A stretch of DNA of 23,673 nucleotides from Candidatus Woesearchaeota archaeon (GTDB lineage Archaea > Nanoarchaeota > Nanoarchaeia > Woesearchaeales > JAGVZT01), in assembly GCA_017608295.1 (NCBI GenBank), contig JAFCGF010000028.1, positions 1-23,673 on the forward strand. Reading direction: 5' to 3'. The notes beneath the pieces are model-generated. The model was not told the origin of the DNA and ran no database searches. It worked only from the letters and a program-made list of their open reading frames with translations. Positions 1 to 8,211 of the stretch are shown in pieces. Position 1 is the first letter of the stretch, and every line of letters starts with the position of its first letter. A program made the position numbers and the translations under genes.

Positions 1-1
1 C

Positions 2-634
2 GTCAGATATGACTTTTTACCCAACCTGTGGAAATGTGAACTGAACAGAAAAAGCCTTTTGGAGCGTAATATTACTAAATGTGTCGAGTCTTCTTTATTT
101 AATTACATTATTGTGGCCTCGGACTCTCCAGCAGTTCAAGATGTTATGAATCTTTTTGATGACAAACGCCTCCGTTTTTTAAAACGCAGCACTGAAAATA
201 CACTGCGTTCTAAAACTCTGATACCAACTTTAAAAAGTATTATAAGCAAGTTTGATCCAGAATGTAGTGGACTGACTGTATTATCATATATACAGGCGCC
301 ATTTGTACAGACCGAAACACTTGAAGAAGCCACCGTTACATTAGTATTAAATGATGTAGACTCGTCTATGGGAGTTGCCAAAGTCAAAGACAGGCTATTT
401 AAAAGATCACCTCACGGCCTCCAACCTCTCAATCCGTCAAGTGGTTTTGCGTCGGATTTTGACACGATATACAGGGAAGCCAATACATCCCTGGCCTTGC
501 GAAATAAAAACATCCTCATGGGTTCTATGATGGGTCCTCAGGTTGTTCATTTCACCGTTGCCGATGATGAACATTTTTTTATCAACTCCGAACAGACACT
601 AAAAATCGCAGGGATTTTATTAAAAGATGAGTGA
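2..634 (+). CDS. Acylneuraminate cytidylyltransferase-like protein, 5'-truncated
   Basis: Probable CMP-sugar synthetase of the NeuA family, which activates a nonulosonic-type keto-acid sugar with CTP in the cytoplasm. The frame is open back to base 2 without a stop, and the residues before the first possible start (TTG at 59) already read like the family. The stretch ending KSLLERNI matches the usual GKPLLERTI segment and is followed by IIVASDSPAVQDV, like the usual V(S)TDDPEI element. So the TTG is not the real start; the N-terminal nucleotide-binding loop lies outside the window. The C-terminal part (IYREANTSLALRNKNIL, then FFINSEQTLKIA) also fits the family, in which FINSEEDL-like ends are common. 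It overlaps the next gene by 8 bp, which suggests coupled translation. The substrate cannot be told from sequence. Confidence 0.75.
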   Translation, partial: VRYDFLPNLWKCELNRKSLLERNITKCVESSLFNYIIVASDSPAVQDVMNLFDDKRLRFLKRSTENTLRSKTLIPTLKSIISKFDPECSGLTVLSYIQAPFVQTETLEEATVTLVLNDVDSSMGVAKVKDRLFKRSPHGLQPLNPSSGFASDFDTIYREANTSLALRNKNILMGSMMGPQVVHFTVADDEHFFINSEQTLKIAGILLKDE

Positions 635-1328
635 TTTTAAAGATTACGGTGTTATTATTGCAGCGCGTACTGATTCGCATCGTCTTTATGGAAAGGTGTT
701 ACTTCCCCTGAAAGGAATACCCTTAATTACTTTCCTGATAAGACGCATAAAAAAATCTGAGATTATTACTCAGATAATTCTGGCAACTACGACGCTTCCG
801 GAAGATGACGAACTTGTAAATATTGCCTTATCGGAAAGAATTAATGTTTTCCGCGGAGAGAAGAACAATGTTGTAAAACGATTTGTCGATGCCGCAGCAG
901 CATATAATTTGGATTATGTTGTACGCGTAACAGGTGATTGTCCGTTCGTGAACGGCGCAAGTCTTGATTACTGCCTGATGCAATGCAAACAGATCAACTG
1001 GTTTGACCTGGCAACAACCAAAGGTAATTTTCCGGTTGGTATAGATTATGAAATTTACAAAACGGAGACACTTGAAATGCTGAATAGTGAAACGTTAACG
1101 TCTGATGAACGGGAGCATCTTACATTACCCATCTATAATCGATCTGATCGCTTCCATATTGTTCAGCTAATGCCACCCGACACCTGGACTCATGATTGCT
1201 CATCTTTTACTGTCGACACGGAGGCGGATTATCACTTTGCCAAAACTCTTGCCGAACCACAGACTGATATTCACTTTGACATACCCACACTGCTTCGTTC
1301 GGCATCGTCAATTTCACAAACCCAATAA
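627..1328 (+). CDS. SpsF-type cytidylyltransferase
   Basis: A 233-residue nucleotidyltransferase of the SpsF (spore-coat polysaccharide) branch of cytidylyltransferases, a cytoplasmic CTP-dependent sugar-activating family. The N-terminus GVIIAARTDSHRLYGKVLLP matches the branch's IxARxxSxRLxGKVL loop, and VRVTGDCPFV matches the RxTxDCP metal-binding motif. Length is usual for a single-domain member. The ATG lies inside the end of the preceding synthetase gene, so the two are probably made together. SpsF-type enzymes occur in nonulosonate and related glycan loci, but the sugar activated here is unknown. The family call is firm; substrate and product are not. Confidence 0.8.
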   Translation: MSDFKDYGVIIAARTDSHRLYGKVLLPLKGIPLITFLIRRIKKSEIITQIILATTTLPEDDELVNIALSERINVFRGEKNNVVKRFVDAAAAYNLDYVVRVTGDCPFVNGASLDYCLMQCKQINWFDLATTKGNFPVGIDYEIYKTETLEMLNSETLTSDEREHLTLPIYNRSDRFHIVQLMPPDTWTHDCSSFTVDTEADYHFAKTLAEPQTDIHFDIPTLLRSASSISQTQ

Positions 1329-1339
1329 AACACACAAAT

Positions 1340-2371
1340 ATGAGAATAGATTACTCGAAACCATCAGCGGATATTCAAAAAGAGGTTAATGTCAGGCTCC
1401 AGAACGACAAGGAACTTTTTGAGCGCCAGTTTTCTGAATCACAGAGACTATTAAGTTGTGAAGACAGAAAAGAGTGTGCTTTGTGTGCCAGGCCGCTTGT
1501 TGGCGAAATGTTCAACCACAGAGATATTCCCTTTGTTATGTGTGCCACATGCAGCCACGTCCAGACAAAAGCGATGCCCCCTGCGGATTACCCTAACATT
1601 TCCTTCAATGCCGTATACCCCGCGTCTGATGCAGAAGCATACCGGGACAGAAAAGCAAGGATTTACAAACCCAAGCTGGACTGGATAATAAGCTGTTTAA
1701 AGGAATTGCAATATTCCCCTGACACCATCAAACAAATGAAATGGGTTGAAATGGGTGCGGGAGCAGGCTACTTCATATCCTGTCTGGCTGCTGCCGGCAT
1801 TAAAGATATAACAGGGATTGATTCGGACAAAAAACTTGTGGAAATTGCCAACACATTCACGCACGGTAACAGGGTACATTATTATAGCGGCAGATTATCT
1901 GATGCCTTTGAACAATATCCTGCAGATATATACGTGGCGTTTTTTGTGCTGGAACATATTTTTGATACACACGAGTTTTTTCTAAAAATAAAATCTCTCC
2001 CCCCCCAAACCATATTTATATTCTCTGTTCCAGTATTTGGGTTTTCATGCCTTCTTGAAAATATTTTTAAAAATAACTATGCTCGGAATCTTGATGCTGT
2101 CATTCATACGCAATTATATACGGACAATTCCATTGCATACGCCGCGGCTGAAGCAGGCTATGAAATATTAGCCCAGTGGATATTCGGACAGGATGCAACG
2201 GATTTTACACGTTTTATGCTGCACAACCTTTCTGAAAACTTCTCTGAACAGCTATTGAAAAAACTGGGAAATTATTTTACCAGCTTGCAGGATCCCTTGC
2301 AACATTGTTTGGATTCTTTGAAACTTGCAGACCAAAGACATATTATAATTAAGAAAAATAAAAGTAAATGA
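1340..2371 (+). CDS. Class I SAM-dependent methyltransferase with N-terminal Cys cluster
   Basis: A 343-residue predicted methyltransferase, probably acting on a sugar or glycan intermediate. Near the N-terminus, CALC and later CATC form two CxxC pairs about 25 residues apart, a likely zinc ribbon as found ahead of sugar C-methyltransferase-like domains. The SAM-binding motif I is VEMGAGAGYF, followed by the acidic GIDSDKKL strand end and a VLEHIFD segment. No good ribosome site precedes the ATG, which lies 11 bp after the previous stop. A run of eight C at 1999-2006 lies within the reading frame near residue 220, out of character with this AT-rich gene. It overlaps the next methyltransferase gene by 4 bp (ATGA). 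Whether it methylates C, O or N is unknown. Confidence 0.75.
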   Translation: MRIDYSKPSADIQKEVNVRLQNDKELFERQFSESQRLLSCEDRKECALCARPLVGEMFNHRDIPFVMCATCSHVQTKAMPPADYPNISFNAVYPASDAEAYRDRKARIYKPKLDWIISCLKELQYSPDTIKQMKWVEMGAGAGYFISCLAAAGIKDITGIDSDKKLVEIANTFTHGNRVHYYSGRLSDAFEQYPADIYVAFFVLEHIFDTHEFFLKIKSLPPQTIFIFSVPVFGFSCLLENIFKNNYARNLDAVIHTQLYTDNSIAYAAAEAGYEILAQWIFGQDATDFTRFMLHNLSENFSEQLLKKLGNYFTSLQDPLQHCLDSLKLADQRHIIIKKNKSK

Positions 2372-3393
2372 GACAAAAAACACTATCCCTTTTTAACAAT
2401 TATTACAGCCAGATCGGTGAAAACTATTTTATTAGATTATTAAGTGCCATATATCTTTTTGATTTTCTAGACAGATTAAAAATAAAAGGATTTCCAAGCA
2501 ATTGGTATAATTTGCTGGAAAAAGAACTTTCAGAGTTAATTAATGTTTCTAACTTTATAAACAATTCATATGAAAACTCGCTAAACAGTTTTGATAAATG
2601 GGACAATGATGTTGCTGTAAAAGATATTCAGGCAAAAACCGGAGAGATATATTTTAACCTTTGGAAAGATTTTAAAAAAGAAGAATATTATATCCAAGCA
2701 TATAATCTGCTAAAGGAACGTTTGGAAAAAAATAATATTTTTTTGTCAGGTGTTACGAGAGCACTTGATGATGGTTGTGGAGGAGGAAGGTATACCTTAG
2801 TTTTAAAAAAGCTTGGATGTTCATTTGTGATCGGTATTGATGCAAGCCTGAACTCTATAAAGTTTGCGAAAAAAATGAACCTCTTTAATAAAAGCGAAGT
2901 GTATTTCACGGCTTCTTCTGTTTTGGAATTGCCATTTGAATCAGAATTCTTTGATTTTGTTTTTTGCAATGGGGTGTTACACCATACCCAAAGTACTGAA
3001 CAAGGGCTTAAAGAGATTTACCGTGTATTAAAAAAGGGCAGTTATTGCTGGCTTTATCTTTACGGTGGCAAAGCGTCGTTCTTTTGGGATACAGTTGATC
3101 TGTGTCGGAAACTCTTAACTTCGGTACCTCAGCAATATACACAGACTGCCATGAAGGTGATGGGTTATCCCCCGGGAAGAATCTTTCACAGGACTGACTT
3201 TTTTTATGTGCCAATCAACAACAGATACTTCTCATCAGAAGTTGAGGAACTGATTGAAAATACAGGCTTTATAAATTTTACGCGACTAAAAAGAGGTGCA
3301 GAGCATGACTGGGATGAGATACTGTATAACAACTCATCAATTGATCCCTATATATATAGTGAAGGTGAAATGAGATATTTAATTTTTAAATGA
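2368..3393 (+). CDS. Class I SAM-dependent methyltransferase (Methyltransf_11 type)
   Basis: A 341-residue methyltransferase with a long, AT-rich N-terminal region (about 135 residues) of no recognised domain, then a classical Rossmann methyltransferase core. Visible motifs are LDDGCGGGRYT (motif I, SAM glycine loop), VIGIDAS (acidic residue for the ribose), LPFESEFFDFVFCNGVLHH (motifs around the central strands) and EIYRVLKKG. The C-terminal stretch RIFHRTDFFYVPINNRYFS resembles sugar- and lipid-linked methyltransferases rather than DNA or rRNA enzymes. It starts inside the preceding methyltransferase gene (ATGA), so it is co-translated. Its position before a carbamoyltransferase suggests glycan decoration; the acceptor is unknown. 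Confidence 0.75.
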   Translation: MRQKTLSLFNNYYSQIGENYFIRLLSAIYLFDFLDRLKIKGFPSNWYNLLEKELSELINVSNFINNSYENSLNSFDKWDNDVAVKDIQAKTGEIYFNLWKDFKKEEYYIQAYNLLKERLEKNNIFLSGVTRALDDGCGGGRYTLVLKKLGCSFVIGIDASLNSIKFAKKMNLFNKSEVYFTASSVLELPFESEFFDFVFCNGVLHHTQSTEQGLKEIYRVLKKGSYCWLYLYGGKASFFWDTVDLCRKLLTSVPQQYTQTAMKVMGYPPGRIFHRTDFFYVPINNRYFSSEVEELIENTGFINFTRLKRGAEHDWDEILYNNSSIDPYIYSEGEMRYLIFK

Positions 3394-3418
3394 TATTTTA
3401 TTTTTTTATAAAAATTCT

Positions 3419-3447
3419 TTGAAGAGCTCATAGCACAACCTAATAAT
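3419..3447 (+). promoter_or_regulatory. Possible sigma-70-like promoter
   Basis: In the 105-bp gap before the carbamoyltransferase gene, TTGAAG and AATAAT are separated by 17 bp and end about 50 bp before the ATG. They match 4 of 6 and 5 of 6 bases of the TTGACA and TATAAT consensus. In AT-rich DNA such matches arise by chance, so this is only suggestive. The gap itself is the best place in this part of the window for an internal start of transcription. Confidence 0.25.
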
Positions 3448-3498
3448 CCTCTTATTAAAATTATATGAGCATTTGGAGAAAAGAGAAGGCTCTATTTT

Positions 3499-5274
3499 AT
3501 GAAAATTTTAGGAATTCACGACGGTCATAATGCTACGGCCGCCTTGATGCTTGATGGTCAAGTTGCTGCAATGATAAGCGAGGAGAGGTTAACGTATCGC
3601 AAAAATGAAATGGGCTTTCCCGAAAAAGCAATAAACGAGTGTTTGCGGATCGCCGGCATTCAGGGAAGCGACCTTGATGTCGTTGCTCTTTCCACCATTT
3701 CGATACCGATTCACTACCTGCGAATCAAGCGTGAATTCAGTTTTACTATCCGTGACTGGCTGGACGAGCAGGAATACTATTGGAAACCCCTGCTGTTTGA
3801 AAACAGGGTTAATGTCGAGTACCTGGAAGAAGTACTTACTGATGGACGATTTGCAGAAGAACAGAATTACCGTTTTAACGGGGTTCCTTTACAGTTAACG
3901 CCTGAGCAGAACCGCTCATACCTTGATAGAATTCGGGCAGAAACCCTTTCCAGATTATACGGGATATCAGGTGACAAAATAGTCAGTTATGACCACCACA
4001 AATGCCATCAGTATTATGCCTACTTTGCCAGCCCTTTCAGAAATGAACCGGCACTTGTGTTTACCTGTGACGGTGGCGGAGATGGAGTAAACGGGACTGT
4101 GTGTATAGTGGAGAACGATAATATTAAAGAAATCGCCCGTAACAACTGTACGGACCTGGCGCGGCTGTATCGTTATATCACCCTCCTGCTGGGCATGAAG
4201 ATAGGCGAGCATGAATACAAGGTGATGGGGCTGGCTCCGTATGCTTCGGATTATGAAATCAAAAAATGCGACAAAGTTTTTAAGAATATTTTTCATGTTC
4301 CTGACCTGCTTATTGAATACAAAAATCGGCCCTCAGACCTTTTCTTTTATTTTCGTGAACAACTGGCTGACTGCCGGTTCGACGGCATTGCCGGTGGCGT
4401 TCAGAAATTGGTTGAAGAGGTGGGCAGGGAGTGGTTCTCTGCCGTAACAAATAAATTAAATATCAGCCGTATCGTTTTTGCCGGCGGTTTATCAATGAAT
4501 GTCAAACTTAACAAACATATCGGTGAAATTGGTTCTGTGCAGGAATTTTACTGCCCTCCCAGTGCCGGTGATGAAAGCACAGCTTTGGGCGCTTGTTATC
4601 TGGCTCACCGCTCGGTTTCTGATTCGCCGGTTGCTTCCATGAGGAACAACTATTTAGGCCCCAGCTTCTCGTCTGCTGAAATTCTTGAGGCAGTTTCAAA
4701 AATGAAAAACTGTACTGTACACAGGAATATTCAAAATAAGGATATTGTCAAACTGCTGGTACAAGACCAGGTTATCGGGCGCTTTGCAGGGAGAATGGAA
4801 TTCGGGGCACGCGCCCTGGGAAATCGTTCCATCATTGCAAATCCAGGCAATCCGGCCATTGCAAGAAAGATTAATAAAAAGATAAAATTCAGGGATTTCT
4901 GGATGCCATTTGCTCCATCGGTTCTTGACCTTTATGTAGACAGGTATCTCATCAACCCCAAGCGCCTGATGTCAGATCACATGACCCTTTCTTTTGATGT
5001 AACCGAGGAAGGCAGGAAGGCTTTGATTGCGGCAATACATCCTTCTGATTATACTGCGAGGGCACATATCGTTACCAGAGAATTAAACCCCGGTTACTAT
5101 GAACTTATAGAAGCTTTTGCTGAGGAAACAGGTGTTGGCGCGGTTTTGAATACATCCTTTAACCTGCATGGCCTTCCCTTGGTCTGCAGCCCAGAACAGG
5201 CTGTCCATGGATTCGAAAATTCAGACCTGGATGCTATGGTTTTGGAGGACATTCTGGTTATCAGGGAAAGATAA
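3499..5274 (+). CDS. Carbamoyltransferase (NodU/CmcH/TobZ family)
   Basis: A 591-residue enzyme expected to transfer a carbamoyl group from carbamoyl phosphate, through an ATP-derived carbamoyl-adenylate, to a hydroxyl of a sugar or natural product. The N-terminal GIHDGHNATAAL motif, DHHKCHQYYAY, the EHEYKVMGLAPYA segment, VFAGGLSMNVKLN, MEFGARALGNRSI and the C-terminal NTSFNLHGLPLVCSP are all hallmarks of the family, covering the Kae1-like and the C-terminal domains. Length is full for the family. AGAAGG lies 9 bp before the ATG, a good ribosome site. It is followed 16 bp on by a DUF4910-type gene. Here it most likely carbamoylates a sugar of the surface glycan; the acceptor is inferred from context only. 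Confidence 0.9.
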   Translation: MKILGIHDGHNATAALMLDGQVAAMISEERLTYRKNEMGFPEKAINECLRIAGIQGSDLDVVALSTISIPIHYLRIKREFSFTIRDWLDEQEYYWKPLLFENRVNVEYLEEVLTDGRFAEEQNYRFNGVPLQLTPEQNRSYLDRIRAETLSRLYGISGDKIVSYDHHKCHQYYAYFASPFRNEPALVFTCDGGGDGVNGTVCIVENDNIKEIARNNCTDLARLYRYITLLLGMKIGEHEYKVMGLAPYASDYEIKKCDKVFKNIFHVPDLLIEYKNRPSDLFFYFREQLADCRFDGIAGGVQKLVEEVGREWFSAVTNKLNISRIVFAGGLSMNVKLNKHIGEIGSVQEFYCPPSAGDESTALGACYLAHRSVSDSPVASMRNNYLGPSFSSAEILEAVSKMKNCTVHRNIQNKDIVKLLVQDQVIGRFAGRMEFGARALGNRSIIANPGNPAIARKINKKIKFRDFWMPFAPSVLDLYVDRYLINPKRLMSDHMTLSFDVTEEGRKALIAAIHPSDYTARAHIVTRELNPGYYELIEAFAEETGVGAVLNTSFNLHGLPLVCSPEQAVHGFENSDLDAMVLEDILVIRER

Positions 5275-5280
5275 GACAGG
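5273..5280 (+). promoter_or_regulatory. Ribosome site deciding a GTG start at 5291
   Basis: AAGACAGG, 10 bp before GTG 5291. The open frame extends upstream to an ATG at 5168, but that part lies over the well-conserved end of the carbamoyltransferase and has no family similarity, so the GTG is preferred. Confidence 0.5.
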
Positions 5281-5290
5281 ATTGCTGGTT

Positions 5291-6592
5291 GTGAAACTAA
5301 AAAATCGCCTGGAAGAATATTTTGATCGGCTTTGGCCTATTCATCGCAGCTTGGCAGGTCCGGGTTATCGTAAGTCTCTTGGAATTTTGTCTGAGATTGT
5401 TCCTTTCGAGCAGCTTGAATTTCCAACTGGAACTAAAGTGTTTGACTGGACTATCCCTAAAGAATGGCATGTAAACGATGCCTATATCGTTGACCCAAAT
5501 GGGGTTAAAAGATTGGATGTCAAGACTAATAACCTCCATCTGGTTGGCTATTCGGTTCCGTTTCAGGGCAGGCTTTCACTGGAAGAGCTGAAAGAGCACC
5601 TCCACAGCCTGCCGGAGATGCCCGACGCAGTGCCTTATATGGTTTCCTATTATGAGGAAAGGTGGGGTTTCTGTATCTCCCACCGTGAGTTGAAATCACT
5701 TTGCGCAGGTGAATATCAGGTTTTCATAAATACTGAGTTGAAAAACGGTCATGTGGTAGTGGGCGAAGCAGTTCTTGAAGGTGACACCGACGAAGAAATT
5801 CTGTTTTCCAGTTATCTGTGCCATCCGTCCATGGCCAACAACGAGCTATCAGGCCCCCTTGTGCTGGCATTCCTCTATGAACGTCTGGCAGCCCTGAAAA
5901 ACCGCAGGTATACCTATCGTTTTGTTATTGGCCCTGAAACCATAGGCGCGATTGCGTATCTTTCTATTCGAGGTTCGCACTTCAAACGGAAATTGCGCGC
6001 TGGATACGTACTAACGTGCATAGGAAACAATGAGAACTTTACCTATAAGAAATCCCGCATAGAAAAAAACAGCATCGTGGATAAAGCGGCAGAACTTGTG
6101 TTAAGAGACTTTGGAAAACATACCATTGTACCCTTCTTCCCCAATGGAAGCGATGAGAGGCAGTATTGCTCCCCAGGTTTTAATCTGCCGGTTGGCTCAC
6201 TGATGCGCTCAATATATTCCAATTGGCCAGAATATCACACTTCACTTGATAACAAGCAATTTATCAATTTCAGAAAGATTGCAGAAGCCGTTGATGTCTG
6301 TGAAAAAATTGTAATTGCCCTTGAAAACAATTATCAATGGATAAGCACCTGCATGGAATGCGAACCATTCTTGAGTTCATACGGTGTTTTCCCAACACAG
6401 CACTCTGTTAAATTTGTTGAAGACTGGAAAATGGCCATACTTTGGATACTGAATATGGCAGATGGATCGAATGATTTGCTTGCAGTTGCTCAGCGGTCAA
6501 ATTTACCGATGGATCTTCTTATTGCAACTGCCAAAAAGCTTGCTAATGTTGGCCTACTTGAAAAACAGGATAGGATTGTAAAGGTGGAATAA
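5291..6592 (+). CDS. DUF4910/DUF2172-type, M28-like predicted zinc aminopeptidase with C-terminal winged helix
   Basis: A 433-residue protein from the GTG start. It resembles the DUF4910 family: an M28-like aminopeptidase fold interrupted by a DUF2172 insert, with a small winged-helix domain at the C-terminus (about residues 370-433, ending in LANVGLLEKQDRIVKVE-like sequence). Possible metal and catalytic residues, judged by position only, are His178 (SSYLCHPSMANNELSG), Glu216 (GPETIGA), Asp288 (SDERQYCSPG) and His316 (EYHTSLD). Such proteins are annotated as predicted aminopeptidases, but their true substrates are largely unknown. Its place straight after a carbamoyltransferase in a glycan locus suggests hydrolysis of an amide or similar bond in a glycan precursor, which is inference. 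It is unlikely to be a housekeeping peptidase. Confidence 0.75.
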   Translation: MKLKNRLEEYFDRLWPIHRSLAGPGYRKSLGILSEIVPFEQLEFPTGTKVFDWTIPKEWHVNDAYIVDPNGVKRLDVKTNNLHLVGYSVPFQGRLSLEELKEHLHSLPEMPDAVPYMVSYYEERWGFCISHRELKSLCAGEYQVFINTELKNGHVVVGEAVLEGDTDEEILFSSYLCHPSMANNELSGPLVLAFLYERLAALKNRRYTYRFVIGPETIGAIAYLSIRGSHFKRKLRAGYVLTCIGNNENFTYKKSRIEKNSIVDKAAELVLRDFGKHTIVPFFPNGSDERQYCSPGFNLPVGSLMRSIYSNWPEYHTSLDNKQFINFRKIAEAVDVCEKIVIALENNYQWISTCMECEPFLSSYGVFPTQHSVKFVEDWKMAILWILNMADGSNDLLAVAQRSNLPMDLLIATAKKLANVGLLEKQDRIVKVE

Positions 6593-6662
6593 TAAATCTA
6601 TAAAGTTAGGGAAACTAAGACATTTTGAAGTTTAGAAATCCATAGAGAGAAAGGTATCAAAT

Positions 6663-8132
6663 ATGTGGAGGAATTCAAAAAATATTATTAATAAAGTTCT
6701 GATACTTCTGCCATTTGGTCTCTTTATATTAGGCCTCGTTAGCCAATCAGCCAGTAAGTCAACATTTCTAGGAAAGAGCCTAAGCCTCTGGGTTGCTACC
6801 ATAACCTTTGGTATCATCGTAATTATTATGGTTATTATAACTAGACGATTCCCGATTTGCATTAAAGTTAAGGAGAAAATAGTATCGGTATTGTTGATAT
6901 CTGTTATTTCGGTTTTGCTATTTGAATTTGCGTCATTCTTGTTCGCAAGATATTTACCATTAGAAATATTATTTAGAACGCCTGTTTGGATACAAGATAT
7001 TTTACCTAAGGCTGTATTCGAAAGAGAGCATTATCGTGTAGCTTATAAAGATGAATATATTGATGATCCCGTTTTTGCATGGCGATATGCACCACAGTTG
7101 AATGTAGTCTTCAAAAATCCTGAGTTCAGTTACCGACTTATTACTGACTCATATGGTTTTCGAAATGTCGATGAAAGTTTGTATAATGATGCTGACGTTA
7201 TCGTAACAGGAGATTCATTTACTATGGGTGCGCCTGTTGACTTTGATGAATCTTGGCCTCAACAATTATCAAAAATTACTGGGTTGCGTATTTTGAATTT
7301 AAGCACGGCAGGTTGGGATGTATACCAATATCCCCGGGTTTTTGAACGATACGGCGCCAATGCTTCTCCAGAATTAATCATGGTCTCATTAACAACCTGG
7401 AATGATTTCAAAACGCGATACTATAGATATAACGATTATCGACAAGTTAATGAAGATGTGAAAGGGTTCCGAGATTTTTCTAAGAGGGAAACACAAAAAT
7501 ATTGTATAGATTATACAAATTTATACGAAAAGAATTATTTAGGCTTTTTGTTCGCAAATATCAGACAGCTTATTCCCAAGCGTATTCCTCCATTTGGTTA
7601 TGCAAGCTTCACCTTTGTGAAAGACATACTCACAGGAGAAATAAATTCTCCATCCTCTTGCAAATTTGTAATAAACGGTAAAAGACTTGAATTCACCTTT
7701 AATATAAGAAAATTCGGCAAAGAGAAAAACTATCAGTGGCGGCTTAAAGAAATCGCAAAAGACTTAGACCATATCAAGGAATTTGCTGACGCTTATGAAT
7801 CGAAACTGTACTATATTTATTTACCGAGTCCTGAAGAAATTTATATTCCCATTTTAAATTCTGCTACGGAGTTGGACATATGCGCGAGATCGGTTATCTC
7901 AGATTTAAAGGCAGGGCGGCTCGATATGGATCAATATTCTGCAGGATATGAAGAAGCATTAAGAGAAAATTCGAACCTTCTGTTAAACACGATTCCTTGT
8001 CTGAAACGGTTTGCTATGCAGGGCGAAAAATTATTTTGGACTTACAATTTCCATCCTAATAAATTAGGGTACAGAAGAATTGCTGAATGTATTGCCGCTC
8101 TCATTAGTCGAAAGGAGGGAGTCAGTAAATGA
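6663..8132 (+). CDS. Membrane-anchored SGNH-hydrolase-like protein
   Basis: A 489-residue protein. The first 110 or so residues hold three likely membrane helices (around ILLPFGLFILGLVS, LWVATITFGIIVIIMVIIT and VSVLLISVISVLLFEF). The rest is a soluble domain with SGNH-family block I, GDSF at residues 183-186 (Ser185 nucleophile), a NLSTAGWDVYQYP segment (block II/III region) and a C-terminal NFHPNKLGY block with His464. The acidic residue normally two or three places before that His is absent (Tyr461, Asn462). Relatives act as O-acetyl esterases or acetyltransferase partners on surface polysaccharides, so removal or transfer of an acyl group outside the cytoplasmic membrane is plausible. AAAGG lies 8 bp before the ATG. 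Confidence is good for the fold, low for activity. Confidence 0.7.
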   Translation: MWRNSKNIINKVLILLPFGLFILGLVSQSASKSTFLGKSLSLWVATITFGIIVIIMVIITRRFPICIKVKEKIVSVLLISVISVLLFEFASFLFARYLPLEILFRTPVWIQDILPKAVFEREHYRVAYKDEYIDDPVFAWRYAPQLNVVFKNPEFSYRLITDSYGFRNVDESLYNDADVIVTGDSFTMGAPVDFDESWPQQLSKITGLRILNLSTAGWDVYQYPRVFERYGANASPELIMVSLTTWNDFKTRYYRYNDYRQVNEDVKGFRDFSKRETQKYCIDYTNLYEKNYLGFLFANIRQLIPKRIPPFGYASFTFVKDILTGEINSPSSCKFVINGKRLEFTFNIRKFGKEKNYQWRLKEIAKDLDHIKEFADAYESKLYYIYLPSPEEIYIPILNSATELDICARSVISDLKAGRLDMDQYSAGYEEALRENSNLLLNTIPCLKRFAMQGEKLFWTYNFHPNKLGYRRIAECIAALISRKEGVSK

Positions 8133-8140
8133 GAGATGAA

Positions 8141-8166
8141 GGTAAGAGAAAAAGGTAAGAGAAAAA
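8141..8166 (+). repeat. Two tandem copies of a 13-bp unit
   Basis: GGTAAGAGAAAAA occurs twice head to tail in the short gap after the SGNH gene. It is purine-rich, non-coding, and probably a slippage duplication; it moves the distance between the two genes but has no clear function. Confidence 0.8.
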
Positions 8167-8195
8167 GAATGATGATAAGAATGAAAAAGTGTGTT

Positions 8196-8200
8196 GGAGG
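8196..8200 (+). promoter_or_regulatory. Ribosome site favouring a TTG start at 8212
   Basis: GGAGG, 11 bp before TTG 8212, which is in frame with the acyltransferase. The open frame begins earlier, at GTG 8191, but no ribosome site stands before that codon, and the SD itself would lie inside the coding region. Confidence 0.45.
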
Positions 8201-8211
8201 ATAAGTGTCCA

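Noticed and set aside
3394..3430. Rho-independent terminator after the second methyltransferase gene
   Set aside because: The T-rich run is followed by A-rich sequence, but no GC-rich hairpin precedes it, so it does not fit a terminator.
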